Notes: generated by a model not told the origin, from the sequence alone. DNA of 44,000 nucleotides from Nematostella vectensis (GCF_932526225.1 NC_064044.1:13532953-13576952); one strand, 5' to 3'; positions 31,332-43,267 are shown, counted from the stretch's first letter. Translations and numbers: made by a program.

Positions 31332-34300
31332 CTAATATGCACTGGGCCTTGATATCTGTAAAAAAACATATGCCCGGTAAGAAGTGTCCGTTGACCACAA
31401 CTCCAGTGGTGCAGGGTAGCGGGAATGCCTTTCTGGGTGACTGTTGAACAACTCCACCTCCGCTACATCATCCGTCCTTCTGTGTCGTTTCCCATCGTTT
31501 AAGGTTTTGAAAATGACATCATGTCTTATGAATCTTTGCACTTTAGCAGGCCTGCTTTCCCCGTCTGGACAACAAACAATGACTCCAACTGTTTGTGTAG
31601 TTCTACACATAACACCATTTAGTAGCTGTCACACAGCCTCGGGCAGTGAATGTCCTGGTTTGGATATAACACGCTGTACAGATCAGCCATGGCGGCTGAC
31701 TCTAGGCAGCCGAGAGCGACTCTCTTGATAGGTGGACGAGGAGACACTTGTAGAGTGATGTCACCAGCATGTAGGGTGTCGGCCACTGATCCTTCACTGC
31801 AGGCAGGAAGGACACTAAAAATCTCCTTGCAGTTGTCAGGAAATGGAATTGCATGTAGCCTGGTATCTCTTGTGAGCTTCCTCATAAACTGCACACCTAG
31901 CCATAGGAAAAACAGAAATGTATCAGTGACGACTGCAGATAGGGGTTTTAGGGGTTATAGACATTATTCAGGGAATGTGCATGCATTTCTTGTATCTAAA
32001 TTTGTGGTACAAATTTTCTTAGTAGCTTCTTACGGATAAGTCTTATCTGTGTACAGATACAGTTATGCGACAACCTCATGAACGTGATTGCTTAATAAGA
32101 CCACTGAATTAGTCCTTACCAATATTGTGGTTGTTCTTGTGATACTTGCCCATGATGCCATTGAATCTCTCAAAAGAGAAACACCAGAAACCATACACAG
32201 GTCCATAGTCTTTCACACAGTCACCAAGATGACAACTGAGGTGTATGTTAGGTGTACAGCGCTCTGCACCATATATAGACTGGAAGCCCTTGCAGAATTC
32301 AAGAAGTTCTTTTTCGGCATTAGCACATTGTTCAGGGGAGATACTTCTACTGCACATATACCGGCATGCACTTACGTAGTGAGACCACAAATCATAATGC
32401 CTTGAAGGTAGAATGCCCTTCAGTGCAAACAGGGAGTAATAGCAGACCCAGTTTTTCCACTGGTCAGCAGAAAATCCGCTGAATCCAGTGGCAACTTTGG
32501 ATGGTATTCTAACAATTTCAGGAGGGGGAACCACTGCATCTACTCTCATTTGAAGCAAGCGGAAATCCTTGTCTGACAAAAGCCCCTCTTGTTTCCATAA
32601 TGTCAAACAGTGCTTGGCAATCCCAAGAAAGAGACAGTGCATTGGGTCGATGACCAGGAAACGGACAGCATCGTAGTAGGGCAGCTGGTAGAGGGCGGAA
32701 TACCTAGCACCAGTGTCACGGACCACCTGTTGTAGCTGAGTCTTGCAGCTTGCATTTAGGGCTGAGTTTGCGGGCAGGAGATGTATCTCATTGGTCCTTA
32801 GCTCCCAGTTATCAGTGTCATATCCAGAGAAGTCTATTTTTGACTCGAATGAGCTGGTGGCAAATTCCTTGAGACACATGCTGCAACCTGAAAAAATGAC
32901 AAATTGGATAGATAACATTTTGGGTCAATAACAAAATACTGGGCAGTTTACTCTAAGATTAAGAATTGCCCATATATTATCAGCTCTTAATATTTGATTA
33001 AAGTCCAACCAATGTTTTTGTGATCTCTCAAAACATTCTACCTATCTTCAACTTTGAATTTGTTCGAAATTTCAATATAGAGATTTTAACTCTCTGAGGA
33101 GGGCTACAATACATGCCAAACATAGTTAGTATGAAATGAGTATAAAATATTCCAAGAACCAGTAGTTTCGGAAAAAAATTGACACAAGATATTGCAATAT
33201 GGGTAATTCCATAGTAAGCTGTACATCACACAATCTACATCATGAGGGTTTTGAAATCTTAGATCCAACAAATAACATTTATCACTCTAGAAGAAAGAGG
33301 GTTGCAAACACAATAACGACTGGTGCTGCTTTGAAATTTACAATACCAAGATAAATAATCAAATATGGCTGTCACTGAGTCTACACAGAGAATCTTAATT
33401 TTTTTCAGCAACAAGATTAAACTGTGAATTTTCAATATATATTTGATTGGGACTTTCTTCAAAGCTCTTGTTTACAACATATAATCAAACTCTTTAGACT
33501 TTCTGTCTTATAATAGAAAAAGGTTTTGCACGTGGGTACGCCATGGAGTCTCTGTTTCTTCCTGTTAAAAAATCAAAATTTTACATCTTGGAGTCTAACT
33601 TACACATGTCAAAATATAGATATAAAGACAAGTCACTAATTAAAGACTTGATAATTGGTTTACCATTACACACATCATGTTTTATGAACAATTTTATAGA
33701 AGTAAACAAACTTGCTTTTTCCTAGTAGTGTTTTTCAAAGATCAAAATTACGAATTTTTCATAACAGGACTAAAAGTTATATTCAATAAATTGTTACCAT
33801 ATCCAAATGACATGCCTAGTATTTCTTGGACAGAACTCCTAAATTTAGAGCAGAAGGCCTGTTTAATAGTGCTGTTTTATTTGATATAACAATTGGGACT
33901 CCACAAAAAGAAACACTAATTTGGACTTCTCATAACCAAGCATTGTAATGCTTCATACCTTTTAAACATTAGTCGTTAAAAACGCTATTTGAAAATTAGA
34001 TGTGCAGGTTCAAAACACTATGAAATGACCCTATATAACAGATATATAACCTTACCTACAAAATATTACCAATCGTGACTCTTTTTGGATACAGAAGGGA
34101 ACATACCCAGCAAATACACCACATTTCCTAGATGCAGGTACATCACAGCAAAGGGCAAGCAAAGCCGCCCTTACCATGACCATCCCACTTGAGTGCTTGA
34201 TCCTGATAGATGACACCTTTCCACAGGTCACAAAGGTAATCGACAATTGGTTGTAGATAGCTGTTAATATTGCCCTTTGGCTCCTTAGGTCCTGGGATTA

Positions 34301-35728
34301 TACCGGCAATGATAATGTTTTCCCTTTTAAATCTCTCGTGTCTTGGCAAGTTCATCACAACCAAATACATAACGTCACAACTGTAAGTGGTATGCTTATA
34401 AGGCTGAAACCAGTCAACGTTAAGCATCAACCCAAGCTTACCAGGCTTGGATAAGAACTTTGTGCCATCATCATCTGCAAATCCATTCAATACATCCCCA
34501 TGGTAGACATCTGCCATACACTCCTGCTGTCTTGGTAGCTCTTCACATTTCTGCAGGAACCCTGGTTTAGTGACCAGATCACGAAGTGATTTGCTGACTT
34601 TGTTATAGCAGTATAGCAACTTGGGATGGAGAAACAAGGAACCAGATTTTGACCTCATGGTCTTCATCAATACTGTACCACACTCCCTTCTCTTGTTTCT
34701 GTGCGGGTGTCTTAGATACCGCACATGTGAACATCTCTTAGAAACAAGTCCATTTGGCCTCTGTACAGTACAGTCTTTTATGTAATACAAAGTGTGGCAC
34801 TTAGGACAAGCAACACATTTCTCAAACTCATCGTTCCCAAGGCCTAACCATGCCTTTACCATGTACATTGTTGTAGGGAGTTTTGATGCAAAGTCAATGA
34901 GATACCGCACTTGTGAAATAGTTCCAAGTGTATTTAAAAATACCTGAAGAAATTTTAGTAGGATAATACCAGCATCAGAAACTTTGTACATTGTTTGCCA
35001 AAGCATCAAGAACATTATAAGTGCTCTTGATTCAGGAGAGGGACGCTGGGGTTGCACTCCTGTGAAATCTTCCTCCTCATCATCACAATATTCATATTCT
35101 TCTGATTCATCTTGGTCATCACTCTGCAAGAAAAGTCAAAGTCTCTGCAAGAAGAGTCAAAAAATTTAATAAGCGATAAGGCGCTTATTTGAGTAAATAC
35201 TATTTACAGCATGTTTTTAATGGTTTATCTTTCATGTATTTTGTATATAAGTAAAGTTGAATACTGACCATTTAGAAGCAGTTCCCTAAAGCGAACAACA
35301 CTTTACAAATACAGAATTTAACGTGTCTGTCGTTCCGTTGCCACGGAAAGAGTAATGTAAACAAACTTTGCATTTTTTATAAAGTTCATCCCTAGTTACA
35401 TGACAAGACAAAATAGTTTGACGTTCCGATCCCCGTAGCAAAATATACGAGTTATACGTATATATATATATTGGTGGTTGGGGACTTGGCAAATAGTAAC
35501 GAATCTCCTTGAAGCTCAAATCATCGCACGTGTTCGACCTCAGTCTTTCAAGAGTTATTTGAGATTATTTAAAAAGTTTGAAGGCTTTCGCCCTAAAGAA
35601 GTACACGATAGCTTACCTGATCTTGCAGAATGACTCTTGGATGTTTTGCTGCATGGAATATGGAGGTAATACGCCGACTTGCTAAAGTTTTTGCCACACT
35701 CGACACAAAATTTTCTAGAAGCTGCCAT
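31332..35728 (-). CDS. CACTA tnp2-type transposase, multi-exon, probably decayed
   Basis: Exons on the minus strand: 35,728-35,617 (ATG; zinc-finger-like FCVECGKNFSKSAYYLH), about 35,123-34,060, 32,887-32,120 and 31,896-31,332. Catalytic acidic residues are visible in the usual contexts: first Asp in LMLNVDWFQPYKHTTYS, second Asp in VIDPMHCLFLG, Glu in FSFERFNGIMG. Other family marks are GIIPGPKEPKGNINSYLQP, CCDVPASRKCG and IHLSCHLGDCV. The junction 32,120/31,896 fits in phase (HNIG|VQFMRK). Problems: exon 1 to exon 2 phase does not fit, a frame change precedes VRAALLALCCDVP near 34,175, and another lies near 31,620. It would cut and rejoin DNA at CACAG ends. Family call is firm; function of this copy is doubtful. 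Confidence 0.75.
32888..34055 (-). other. transposase intron
   Basis: AT-rich, no coding signal. It ends with TTTTTTCAG before the exon carrying the second catalytic Asp. Donor choice (GTATGT near 34,110 or GTAAGG near 34,050) is uncertain. Confidence 0.4.
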
Positions 35729-35729
35729 T

Positions 35730-36000
35730 TTGATTTTATAATGTTGAGAGGGGCCTGTTGAGAGACTGTGATACCTGATTCCCACAATCCTTGAGTTAGC
35801 TATACTAAGGACCACAATGCAGCCTGAGCCCTCCTGGGCCAATCACCATGCGATCTGGTCGATTCTTTGGCCAATCAATGAGCGAATAGTGACAGCCGGA
35901 AATCTGTTATTGTTCTACGATGCCGGAAATTTCACCTGGAAAGTGTCAGCACGCGTCCCCAATCATTCGATACACCGAGCATTCATCTTGAATATATATA
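35730..36000. promoter_or_regulatory. bidirectional promoter of the CACTA element
   Basis: Lies between the transposase start (-) and the 5' exon of the accessory gene (+). Two CCAAT boxes (GGCCAATCACC about 35,838; GGCCAATCAATG about 35,869) are 31 bp apart. An AATATATATA stretch at about 35,990-36,000 may be a plus-strand TATA box. Confidence 0.45.
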
Positions 36001-36428
36001 TCGTCAGCCTTTCTCGCGTTTCTAACTGCTCACCCACGTAACAAAAAGACCAAGCCAGAGTTTACCTTCTTGTGATCGTACAGTTATCAAAAGGTGAGTG
36101 TTAGAATAAGTTAAGTCAGCGTAACATAGCGAAGGGAGCGTTGATCGGTAGGTGCGAGACACATAGAACTGAAACCTGCGTGTTAGGTAGTTTTTAATTA
36201 TTTCTCTGAAATCTATATCGTCAGCCTTTCTTGCGTTTCTAACTGCTTACCAGCGTAACAAAAAGACCAAGCCAGAGTTTATCCACTTGTGATCGTACAG
36301 TTATCAAAAGGTGAGTGTTAGAATAAGTTAAGTCAGCGTAACAGCGAAGGGAGCGTTGATCGGTAGGTGCGAGACACATAGAACTGAAACCTGCGTGTAA
36401 GGTAGTTTTTAATTATTTCTCTGAAATT
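35996..36428 (+). repeat. tandemly duplicated 5' exon/splice-donor region
   Basis: Two copies of about 216 bp (35,996-36,212 and 36,213-36,428), over 95% identical. Each contains TATCGTCAGCCTTTC, a CAAGCCAGAGTTTA block and TTATCAAAAG|GTGAGTG, a strong splice donor (exon ends at 36,093 and 36,310). The accessory gene can therefore start from either copy. Confidence 0.75.
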
Positions 36429-36710
36429 TAACGAGTTAAAAAGTACTGCACTTTCCTATAAAATCTAAAGAAGGTTAATTTTTGGCCAAGTTCTAAAACA
36501 GGAGTTTTTATAGTTTGAAATCTAAAACTGATGTAGGCTCGAAAGTGTGATTGTATTTAAAATGAGGGTTGCACCATCTGTTTTTTCAGGGGCATACATG
36601 AATTATGCAAATAAAAAATTGTCAGGGTTATTACCATTAGTTTTGAGATGTCTGGCCATGGAGGTTTTATATAAGTATTTAAATATTGTTCTGTTCATTT
36701 TATCCTACAG

Positions 36711-39700
36711 ATGTTTTTACAAGCAAAGTCTTTTTATAAAAGGCAACCCACTTCATTAAGCTCTGCATCAAGAACCCCCTCTCCACCTACTAACAGTGAA
36801 ACACCGGTAGTGGCTAGACGGAGAGAGGTGACAACCTTGTCGACGGCAGAAATCAATAAGATATTTGATGCCTTTAATGCAGTGAGTGTCCAATTAAAGA
36901 AACAAAGGGAGGTTTTGCGCGAGGTGGGGAACAGACAAGAACAACTGCTATTTGTTGTGAAGGACCTCCAAGAAAATCAGAGGATCATTAGCGAGAAAAT
37001 TGAAAATTTAGAGTCAACAGACACAAGGACAGGAGACGAAGAGAGCAAGATACCTCCAGAAATTTCTGTAAGCATAACAGCTCATTTGTATCAATTATCA
37101 TTCTTAGTTATGGAAAAAAAGCACAGGCACATTGTAGAAAATCCTTGATAAGAGCATGCTTCCCATAGCGCTCTGATTAAAAGATCTTGAATACTCATAC
37201 ATACTTTCACTTATCTTACTGGAAAAAAGATCTTTGCAATATCTTGGTTGTCATTTATCACAAAGTTTTTGTTTTTACGTATTGCTTCTTTGGTTGTCAT
37301 GTTAAATTGGTGAAAGTACAGGTCTTTTTTTCTATTTTTCAAATGATTTTTTTTTCTCAACAGGCTGACATCCATCTTGTGCACAATAATTTGGGAGATG
37401 AAAAGCAGTACAACCCTGAAAAAAGGTACAATATGCTAAGTGACATCTTTTAAAATTATTTTGAAGCCAAGACATAAAGGAGTAATGATGGGTACCTTGA
37501 AAGTCTTGGTATCTCGTTGGTTTTTACACAAGCCTTGAAGTCTCGGCTTGTAAAAAAGTCGGATTTTATTTGCCCCTAAATTTTATTTCACATATCAAAA
37601 GTAGAAATTATGTTCTTTTCGATGAATGCAATCATTTTTGCCAAATCCACATCTCATCGGCGATATTAGACGATCATTTCAAGGATTTTCATCTAAAACA
37701 TAAAATAAAATAAAATCGCGTAAAATAATAAGGTGCTGATAGAACAGCTTATATTTCAGCCTGGGAAATCCTTATTATCTATTCTTTAGGTTTATATAAG
37801 CTGCAAATGTTTTATCACGCGTTGCGAACCGGTTTTAAGTCTTTTTCTAACAACCACGAAATTGTCTCAAATCCGGGTGCGGGAGACGAAAAATTACTTT
37901 TCGGCTTCTACCGACAAAAATATTTATCCAAATTGCTTCAAACTTTCACAGTATACAAACATCATTTTTCCGAGAAATCTCGACGAACTCAGACCGCTGG
38001 TCTTAAGTTCATAGGGAGATTAGAACCATTATTCTTTAGACAATGACTTCATTTTGGCTAGTGTCAAGTATTAAAGACAGAATGTTGTAAGACTTTAAGC
38101 AAAGGTATGGATATAGGTGCTAATAAGCTGTTTATCATCCTTTGCCAATCAATTTCCATGCATCCTGTAATAAGATGTTGAACATTTTTTGTAGCCTCAC
38201 TTCCAAACACAACACATCTGTGAGAAAGTTTCTAGAGGATGAGGTCAATAGCCAGGAAAAGTGTTATCAGAGGAAATCTGTCAAGCGTAAGTATAAATAA
38301 CTCAATACAATGTTTTTGATCAGTGCTTTTAGAACAATCTGTCACTGATGTAACTGTGCCAAATTATGTTTGATTTCCCTTGGATTTGTATCTAATTTTC
38401 AGTCATTTTTACTCTGCTAACTCAATTTCCTAGCAAACTTGCACTGTTTTTGTTTCCCTTGGCCCAATTTTTCCCTGATAACTTGAACTCTGCTCCCACG
38501 ACCTGTCAACAAATCCAGGAATTAAGGTATCTGTGTAACTGGACTTTTGCACAGATCTTGATTGTGACGAACAAATTGCTCAATCTTGATCTTGGCAGCA
38601 GGGGACAAATCGATTATTGCTTCAAGTTAACTTGGTTATGTATGATAAATAAAAGATTCAAAATGTTTTCCAAGGCAAGTGCCTCACTTGCCTCATGCTG
38701 ACTATGGTATATTTGTTATTTTACTTGTTCTTGTGATGATTTTATTAGGAAACTGGACATATCTTTTTTTTCCTTTTAAGGTGCTGCAGCACGCTATTAT
38801 GAAACAAAACGGCGCCTTTACCTAGCATCGCTGCCAGCAAATGCCGACAAAGCTGCAAAAGATCAGCAGAGCAACAAACTAAGATCAAGGAGACAAAGGG
38901 TAAAGTTTAGAACTTTGAGAATAAAAAAAGAGGCAAACAGTGTTATGGGTCATTCAGCAGTTATCAAATCTGTCTCGCACACATAATTAAGTGGTTTTAC
39001 ACTTGAATCTGTTATATCATAACCTGCATTGTCAAAAACTTTAAATCATATTTTCTGTGTGTCTGTCAACTTTGGAGGCAGGTTCAGTTATGTTAGCCAA
39101 TCAGAATATGTCACAATATTGTCTGGTTTTGCTTAGAGGGAAGCCAAGCAAGTGTAATAATGTGAGATCCTGAATGACTAACATCACTTCAAACACAAAC
39201 CAAAATATTTAAAATGTAGATCACCCTGTAGATTTGTTTATTTGTTTTATTGAAGATGATATAGTAAGAAAGTCTTACATCACTTCCCTGGGAGATACAA
39301 ATCTTATATTTTCATGATCAGAAAAGACCAGTATCTCTGTGTGTTAAAATTTAATTCTCTGTTTTTGATAAGACAACAATTTTTGATTTTGTATCAATTT
39401 TTAGTTAATCTTTAATAAACCTACATGTGTGTTTAAAGATATAATTAGTTCATATCTTCATGTTTCAGTTGTATAAAGGATGTGTCAGTTGCACTTACGT
39501 CTCTGTACATGTAGAATTTGAATAAATTAACTGAATAAATAGGAAAAAATATTTATTTAGTGTTTCTTTTTTGTTGTTTCAGTTGTATAAAGGGAGAGAG
39601 TTGACGTTGCAGTTGGAGCGGAGAGGAATGCAATGGAGCAGCTTTCTCAAGAGTACATGAGTGACGAGGAGGATGGCACAGGTCAGCTGCGGGGAAACTG

Positions 39701-39992
39701 GGTGGTCAAAAGACCGACGTGGAGGTCGCCTTTGGCAAACAAGCTAATGGCAAGACTCCAGAGAAAGTTAGATGCCGCCAACTTGGACTCTGGACGCGCC
39801 AAAAAGCAGAGGATTGAAGGAAGGGAGCCATCGCATACAGGGGCCTCAAAGACAAGGGTGGAGTGGGCTCTGCAACAACAAAGGGAGGAGGGGGAGGAAG
39901 ACGAGGACAGTAAGGGCGAGTCGATCACCCCGCCCACGAAGGAGAGAAGGGTACACCGCCCTATTGACAGCAGCGACGAAGAAAACTTTTAA
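36711..39992 (+). CDS. CACTA accessory protein, coiled-coil, five coding exons
   Basis: Coding exons 36,711-37,067, 37,364-37,425, 38,195-38,286, 38,781-38,899 and 39,583-39,992 have good acceptors and donors and join in phase through the first four junctions. The ATG is at the first base of exon 1. Residues about 50-105 form a coiled coil (FDAFNAVSVQLKKQREVLRE, LQENQRIISEKIENLES). Then come VRKFLEDEVNSQEKC, a basic helix (RAAARYYETKRRLYLASLPA, KLRSRRQR) and an acidic/Trp C-terminal region (EQLSQEYMSDEED, NWVVKRPTWRSPLANKL, IDSSDEENF). The last exon has a one-base frame change near 39,600-39,640. This is the position of the second gene (TnpA-like, DNA-binding) of CACTA elements, but I cannot show homology to plant TnpA. 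About 340 residues in all. Confidence 0.6.
37807..38194 (+). other. intron of the accessory gene
   Basis: An 80-codon open frame at 37,807-38,046 has no splice context and is not retained. The intron ends with CATTTTTTGTAG before 38,195. Confidence 0.4.
38900..39582 (+). other. last intron of the accessory gene, with duplicated acceptor
   Basis: TTTCAGTTGTATAAAGG occurs at about 39,465 and again at 39,577. Only the second leads into a protein-like exon; the first is a probable decoy left by a small duplication. Confidence 0.5.
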
Positions 39993-40620
39993 TTTGAAAT
40001 TTGTAACTTTTTTAGAAATTGTATCCAACGTCTAGGTCGGTCCAAAAATTGGGAGGTTTTCGATAACCTCTGCAACAAAGTGCGATAGTCAATGTGTTGT
40101 AGTCAAGCCATCAGCCAAAATAACAAAAACATTAGAGTGGTTTTCATAAACTTGATTCCCTTTTGTTTTTTTTTCTTAAATATTACACTTTCTTGCACGG
40201 GTTTTTATAAACAAATATTGTAAAAAAAAATTATGGTTGACTAGAGGATAGTACCTGTTTTCCAAGGTGGAATAACTGAAGTATGGAAATTATATTTGAT
40301 TATAATATTTCACACTTGTAAATAGACAATAATGAGTTTAACTGCAGATTTTCCTGTTAATAAGTATTTTTTTGTAAATAGGTATTTATTGTGAATAAGA
40401 TTTTTTTTTAAACATTGGTTGTATGGATTGTAACTTTTATGTTTAACTTTTTTAGTATTATTAAATATTGAATGACAAGAAAGTCTATTGTTTGTCCCTT
40501 ATAATGCACACTAATGTTTGTTACCAAACAAAGCATTTGCCTTAAAACCATAAAAAACACAGTCTGTTATGTAATACAATGGTGAATTTCATACAATAGT
40601 GAATTTCCAAAGTTTTTTAA
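39993..40620 (+). other. 3' flank of the accessory gene
   Basis: Very AT-rich, non-coding. ATTAAA at about 40,459 may serve as poly(A) signal. Confidence 0.3.
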
Positions 40621-40933
40621 GAAGAAAAAGTAGAACCGGCAGGATCGTTTTCAACCCGTAAATCGCACGAAAACGGCATGTATTCAAGCGTGTGCGTGCT
40701 CTTTTTTAGCTCAGTTCGGACCCGAATACGTTTGTAAACGGCCAGTATTCAGGAGTTTACGTACTCGCTATACCCGAAATTTTCATCAGTGTGCGGACTG
40801 ATTCGGAATCGCAGACGTCCCGCACACGTGAAGACGTGCAGAACAAAAACGTCCGTACATCGTCGAACACGGGACGTACTACGTAGCGTTTTCATCAATA
40901 TGCGGACCCGAATATACGTCTTTTCGCGCTGTG
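40620..40933. repeat. right subterminal repeats of the CACTA element
   Basis: TTTTCATCA(G/A)T(G/A)TGCGGAC repeats at about 40,781 and 40,890. GGACCCGAATACGT (40,719) and GGACCCGAATATACGT (40,906) are further copies, and TATTCAAGCGTGTG near 40,681 resembles the left-end TTCAAGCGTG. These are plausible transposase-binding sites. Confidence 0.6.
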
Positions 40934-42555
40934 GCAGCGGTATGCTCAAATCGAGAAAGAGGCGTTGGCAGTAACGTGGGCATGTGAACGCTTTAGCAGT
41001 TATCTGCTTGGAAAGACATTCCTTATACTAACTGATCATAAGCCTCTTGTATCTCTTCTAGGTTGCAAGGACTTGGATACCTTACCACCGAGGGTCCAGA
41101 GATTTCGCAGCGTTTGATGCGATTCCACTACAGTATCCAGCACATCCAAGGTAAAGACCTGATCATGGCAGACATGCTGTCCAGAGCACCAGTTGAGAAC
41201 TGTGATGGCCAGGAAAAAACCTCCATGAAGTAAGTCAGGAGTTCGTAGACCATGTCGTCGCAGGCCTCCCAGCTACCAACAGGCAACTGGATAACATAGC
41301 AGCCCACCAACGTGAGGATGAGGTATGCCAGCTGTTAATGAAATACTGCAGAGATGGGTGGCCGGAGAAGGCGAACCTTAAGGGTCCAATCAAGTTGTAT
41401 CAATCAGTGGCTGGAGAACTGACAGTTAAGAATGGCTTGTTGATGAGAGGATGTAGAATTGTAATTCCGAGTTCAATGCGAATGGATATACTGGAAAAGT
41501 TACATACGGGTAATCTCGGTATCGTACGATGCAGACAGCGAGCCAACCAATCGGTTTGGTGGAGAGGGCTAGCACGTCAGTTACAAGAATGCGTGGAGAA
41601 CTGTAAAGTTTGTAGAAAGCAGTCAAGAAACCCAGCAGAACCACTGATGGCAACTGAGCTGCCAAGTCTCCCCTGGCAGAAAGTTACCACGGATCTGCTG
41701 GATTACAAAGGACACCAGTACCTGGTAGTGACTGACTACTATTCCAGGTATGTAGAACTAGCTAAGCTAACTACTACTAGCACTTCGGGAGACATAATTA
41801 ATCACTTGAAGTCTATCTTTGGGAGACACGGGATAACAGAGTGTTTAGTATGTGACAATGGGCCTCAGTACTCGTCCCATGTGTTTGCCGAGTTTGCTAG
41901 AGAGTATGGATTTACGCCTATCACCAGTAGCCCTCGTTATCCACAAGGTAACGGGCATGCTGAGAGAGCTGTCCAAACTGTGAAGTCACTTCTGAAGAAG
42001 TGCAATGGTGATCCATACCTGTCACTGTTGACATACCGCGCTACTCCACTGGAGCACGGGTTCAGTCCTTCGGAGCTACTAATGGGACGTCGACTCAGAA
42101 CAACAGTACCTATATCACCAGAGCAGCTAAAGCCTGCAATCCCAGACTTCAATAGGGTCAAAGCTAAGGATGACATGATCAAGGATCGTCAAAAGCGTAA
42201 CTTTGACCAGCATCATGGTGCACGTGAACTGACACCTCTGAAAAGTGGTGACAAAATTTGGCTGAGCGATTTCGAGACTGAAGGCACGGTAAAGAATCAG
42301 GTCGAGACACGCAGTTACACAGTATCTACACCACGAGGTGAGCTGAGGAGAAGCCGGAGACACCTGAAAAGTCTTCCGGATGAGTCACAAGAGACACTGG
42401 ACTGCGAACCTGATCCTGTCCTACCTGATGCTGACAATACACTGGAGACAGCGACAACTCCAGCACATGCACTGACGGAGAGTCCTATCCATGACAGTAT
42501 GCGGACCACCCGCAGTGGCCGGATCATCAAAACACCTCAACGGTTCAAAGAGTGA
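40934..42555 (+). pseudogene. Gypsy pol, 3' part (RNase H and integrase)
   Basis: RNase H segments AQIEKEALAVTWACERF and LILTDHKPL open this part, with frame changes near 41,110 and 41,222. Integrase is open from 41,338 to 42,555 (405 residues). Its zinc-binding N-domain has H56 and C89-x2-C92, but the second His position is Asn59 (LHTGNLG). The catalytic triad is intact: D119 (TTDLLDY), D173 (CDNGPQ) and E209 (GHAERAV), with 35 residues between D173 and E209. A C-terminal DNA-binding region (GDKIWLSDFETEGTVKNQ) and Ser/Thr-rich tail follow. Integrase inserts retroelement cDNA into chromosomes; this copy lacks its upstream context. Confidence 0.9.
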
Positions 42556-42758
42556 GAGCTCGACAAACGAGTAGGACAAAAACCTAAGATATAAGACATT
42601 GTCTTTATGTTTCTAGTTATAATAGGCTACTTAGCCAGTGTTTTGTTCATGGACACTTTATTGACATTCTACATGAGTTCATGTATGTTACACTATGTCT
42701 TAAATAAGGACCTATTTCAAGTTATGTAAAAGTGCTATTTGTAAGCCCAGAAAGGGGA
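42556..42758 (+). other. Gypsy 3' untranslated stretch with polypurine tract
   Basis: Non-coding; ends with AGAAAGGGGA (42,749-42,758), the polypurine tract that primes plus-strand DNA directly next to the LTR. Confidence 0.7.
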
Positions 42759-42904
42759 TGTAGTGTTAGCGATTTTGGGTACCCTGTGGTACCTGTCTCG
42801 TTTTGAGGAAATAAAGATGTTGTTGATATCCAATATGGCCGTCTCGTGTTGGCTTGTGTCAGTGTGCAGGAATCTACTTCCATCGTCGTTAAGAAAACAC
42901 TACA
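42759..42904 (+). repeat. 3' LTR of the Gypsy element, 146 bp
   Basis: Begins TGTAGTGTT and ends AACACTACA, a perfect 9-bp inverted repeat with the required TG...CA ends. AATAAA at 42,810 is the poly(A) signal. At 146 bp it is very short for Ty3/Gypsy. No second copy exists in the window. Confidence 0.85.
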
Positions 42905-43038
42905 ATTTTGAGGTCGATAGGGTACCGACTTCTAAAAATGATAACTCTTCGAATATTTAACGGATTTCTTTTATTTTTTTTGACAAAGATAGATAAGATA
43001 TTTTGAATTGGACACGGGTGATTCATGTTTCATTTCAG

Positions 43039-43083
43039 AAGCTCTTTAAGGCAGCCGGTTTGGCCAAGAAGATGGCGGAATGA
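43039..43083 (+). CDS. possible terminal coding exon of an unidentified gene
   Basis: After TTTCATTTCAG the sequence reads KLFKAAGLAKKMAE and stops (TGA 43,081). It is protein-like but only 14 codons. The upstream exons are not visible and may lie beyond the Gypsy/CACTA insertions. Confidence 0.2.
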   Translation, partial: KLFKAAGLAKKMAE

Positions 43084-43267
43084 CAAAAGCACACGGAAAT
43101 TGTCATTTGACCCCAATTTCTGACTCAACCACTGTATTTCCCACGCAGTCGTATATTAAAATCTTAATACTATAGTTTTAGTAAATGTAAATTTCCTGAT
43201 GACAAATAACGCTAAAATGTTTCAAATGTGTTTAAAACTGAAAGCCAATCCCTTCCACATTCCCTTT

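Larger units (their letters stand above)
30391..40933. mobile_element. 10.5-kb CACTA (En/Spm) DNA transposon
   Basis: It starts CACAGCGCAAAA and ends with the inverse (TTTTCGCGCTGTG). The terminal repeat is only about 12-13 bp and is followed by diverged subterminal repeats, as usual for the superfamily. The 3-bp duplication GCA and restoration of the interrupted Gypsy frame define the ends to the base. It carries a tnp2-type transposase (minus, about 31,332-35,728) and a coiled-coil accessory gene (plus, about 36,711-39,992) transcribed away from a common centre. Probable frame lesions in both genes suggest it no longer moves, though a few may be assembly errors. Confidence 0.85.
28390..42904 (+). 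mobile_element. Ty3/Gypsy retrotransposon, 5'-truncated, interrupted by a CACTA element
   Basis: Order gag - zinc knuckles - protease - reverse transcriptase - RNase H - integrase - 3' LTR identifies Ty3/Gypsy. The left part (28,390-30,390) and right part (40,934-42,904) belong to one copy: the RNase H frame leaving the left part (WRPVAYQSRALSSCE) resumes in phase at the right part (YAQIEKEALAV) when the insertion and one GCA duplication are ignored. There is no 5' LTR; the copy begins inside gag beside a TA microsatellite. Damage includes a short deletion near 30,343 and two frame changes between RNase H and integrase. It is inactive. Confidence 0.85.
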
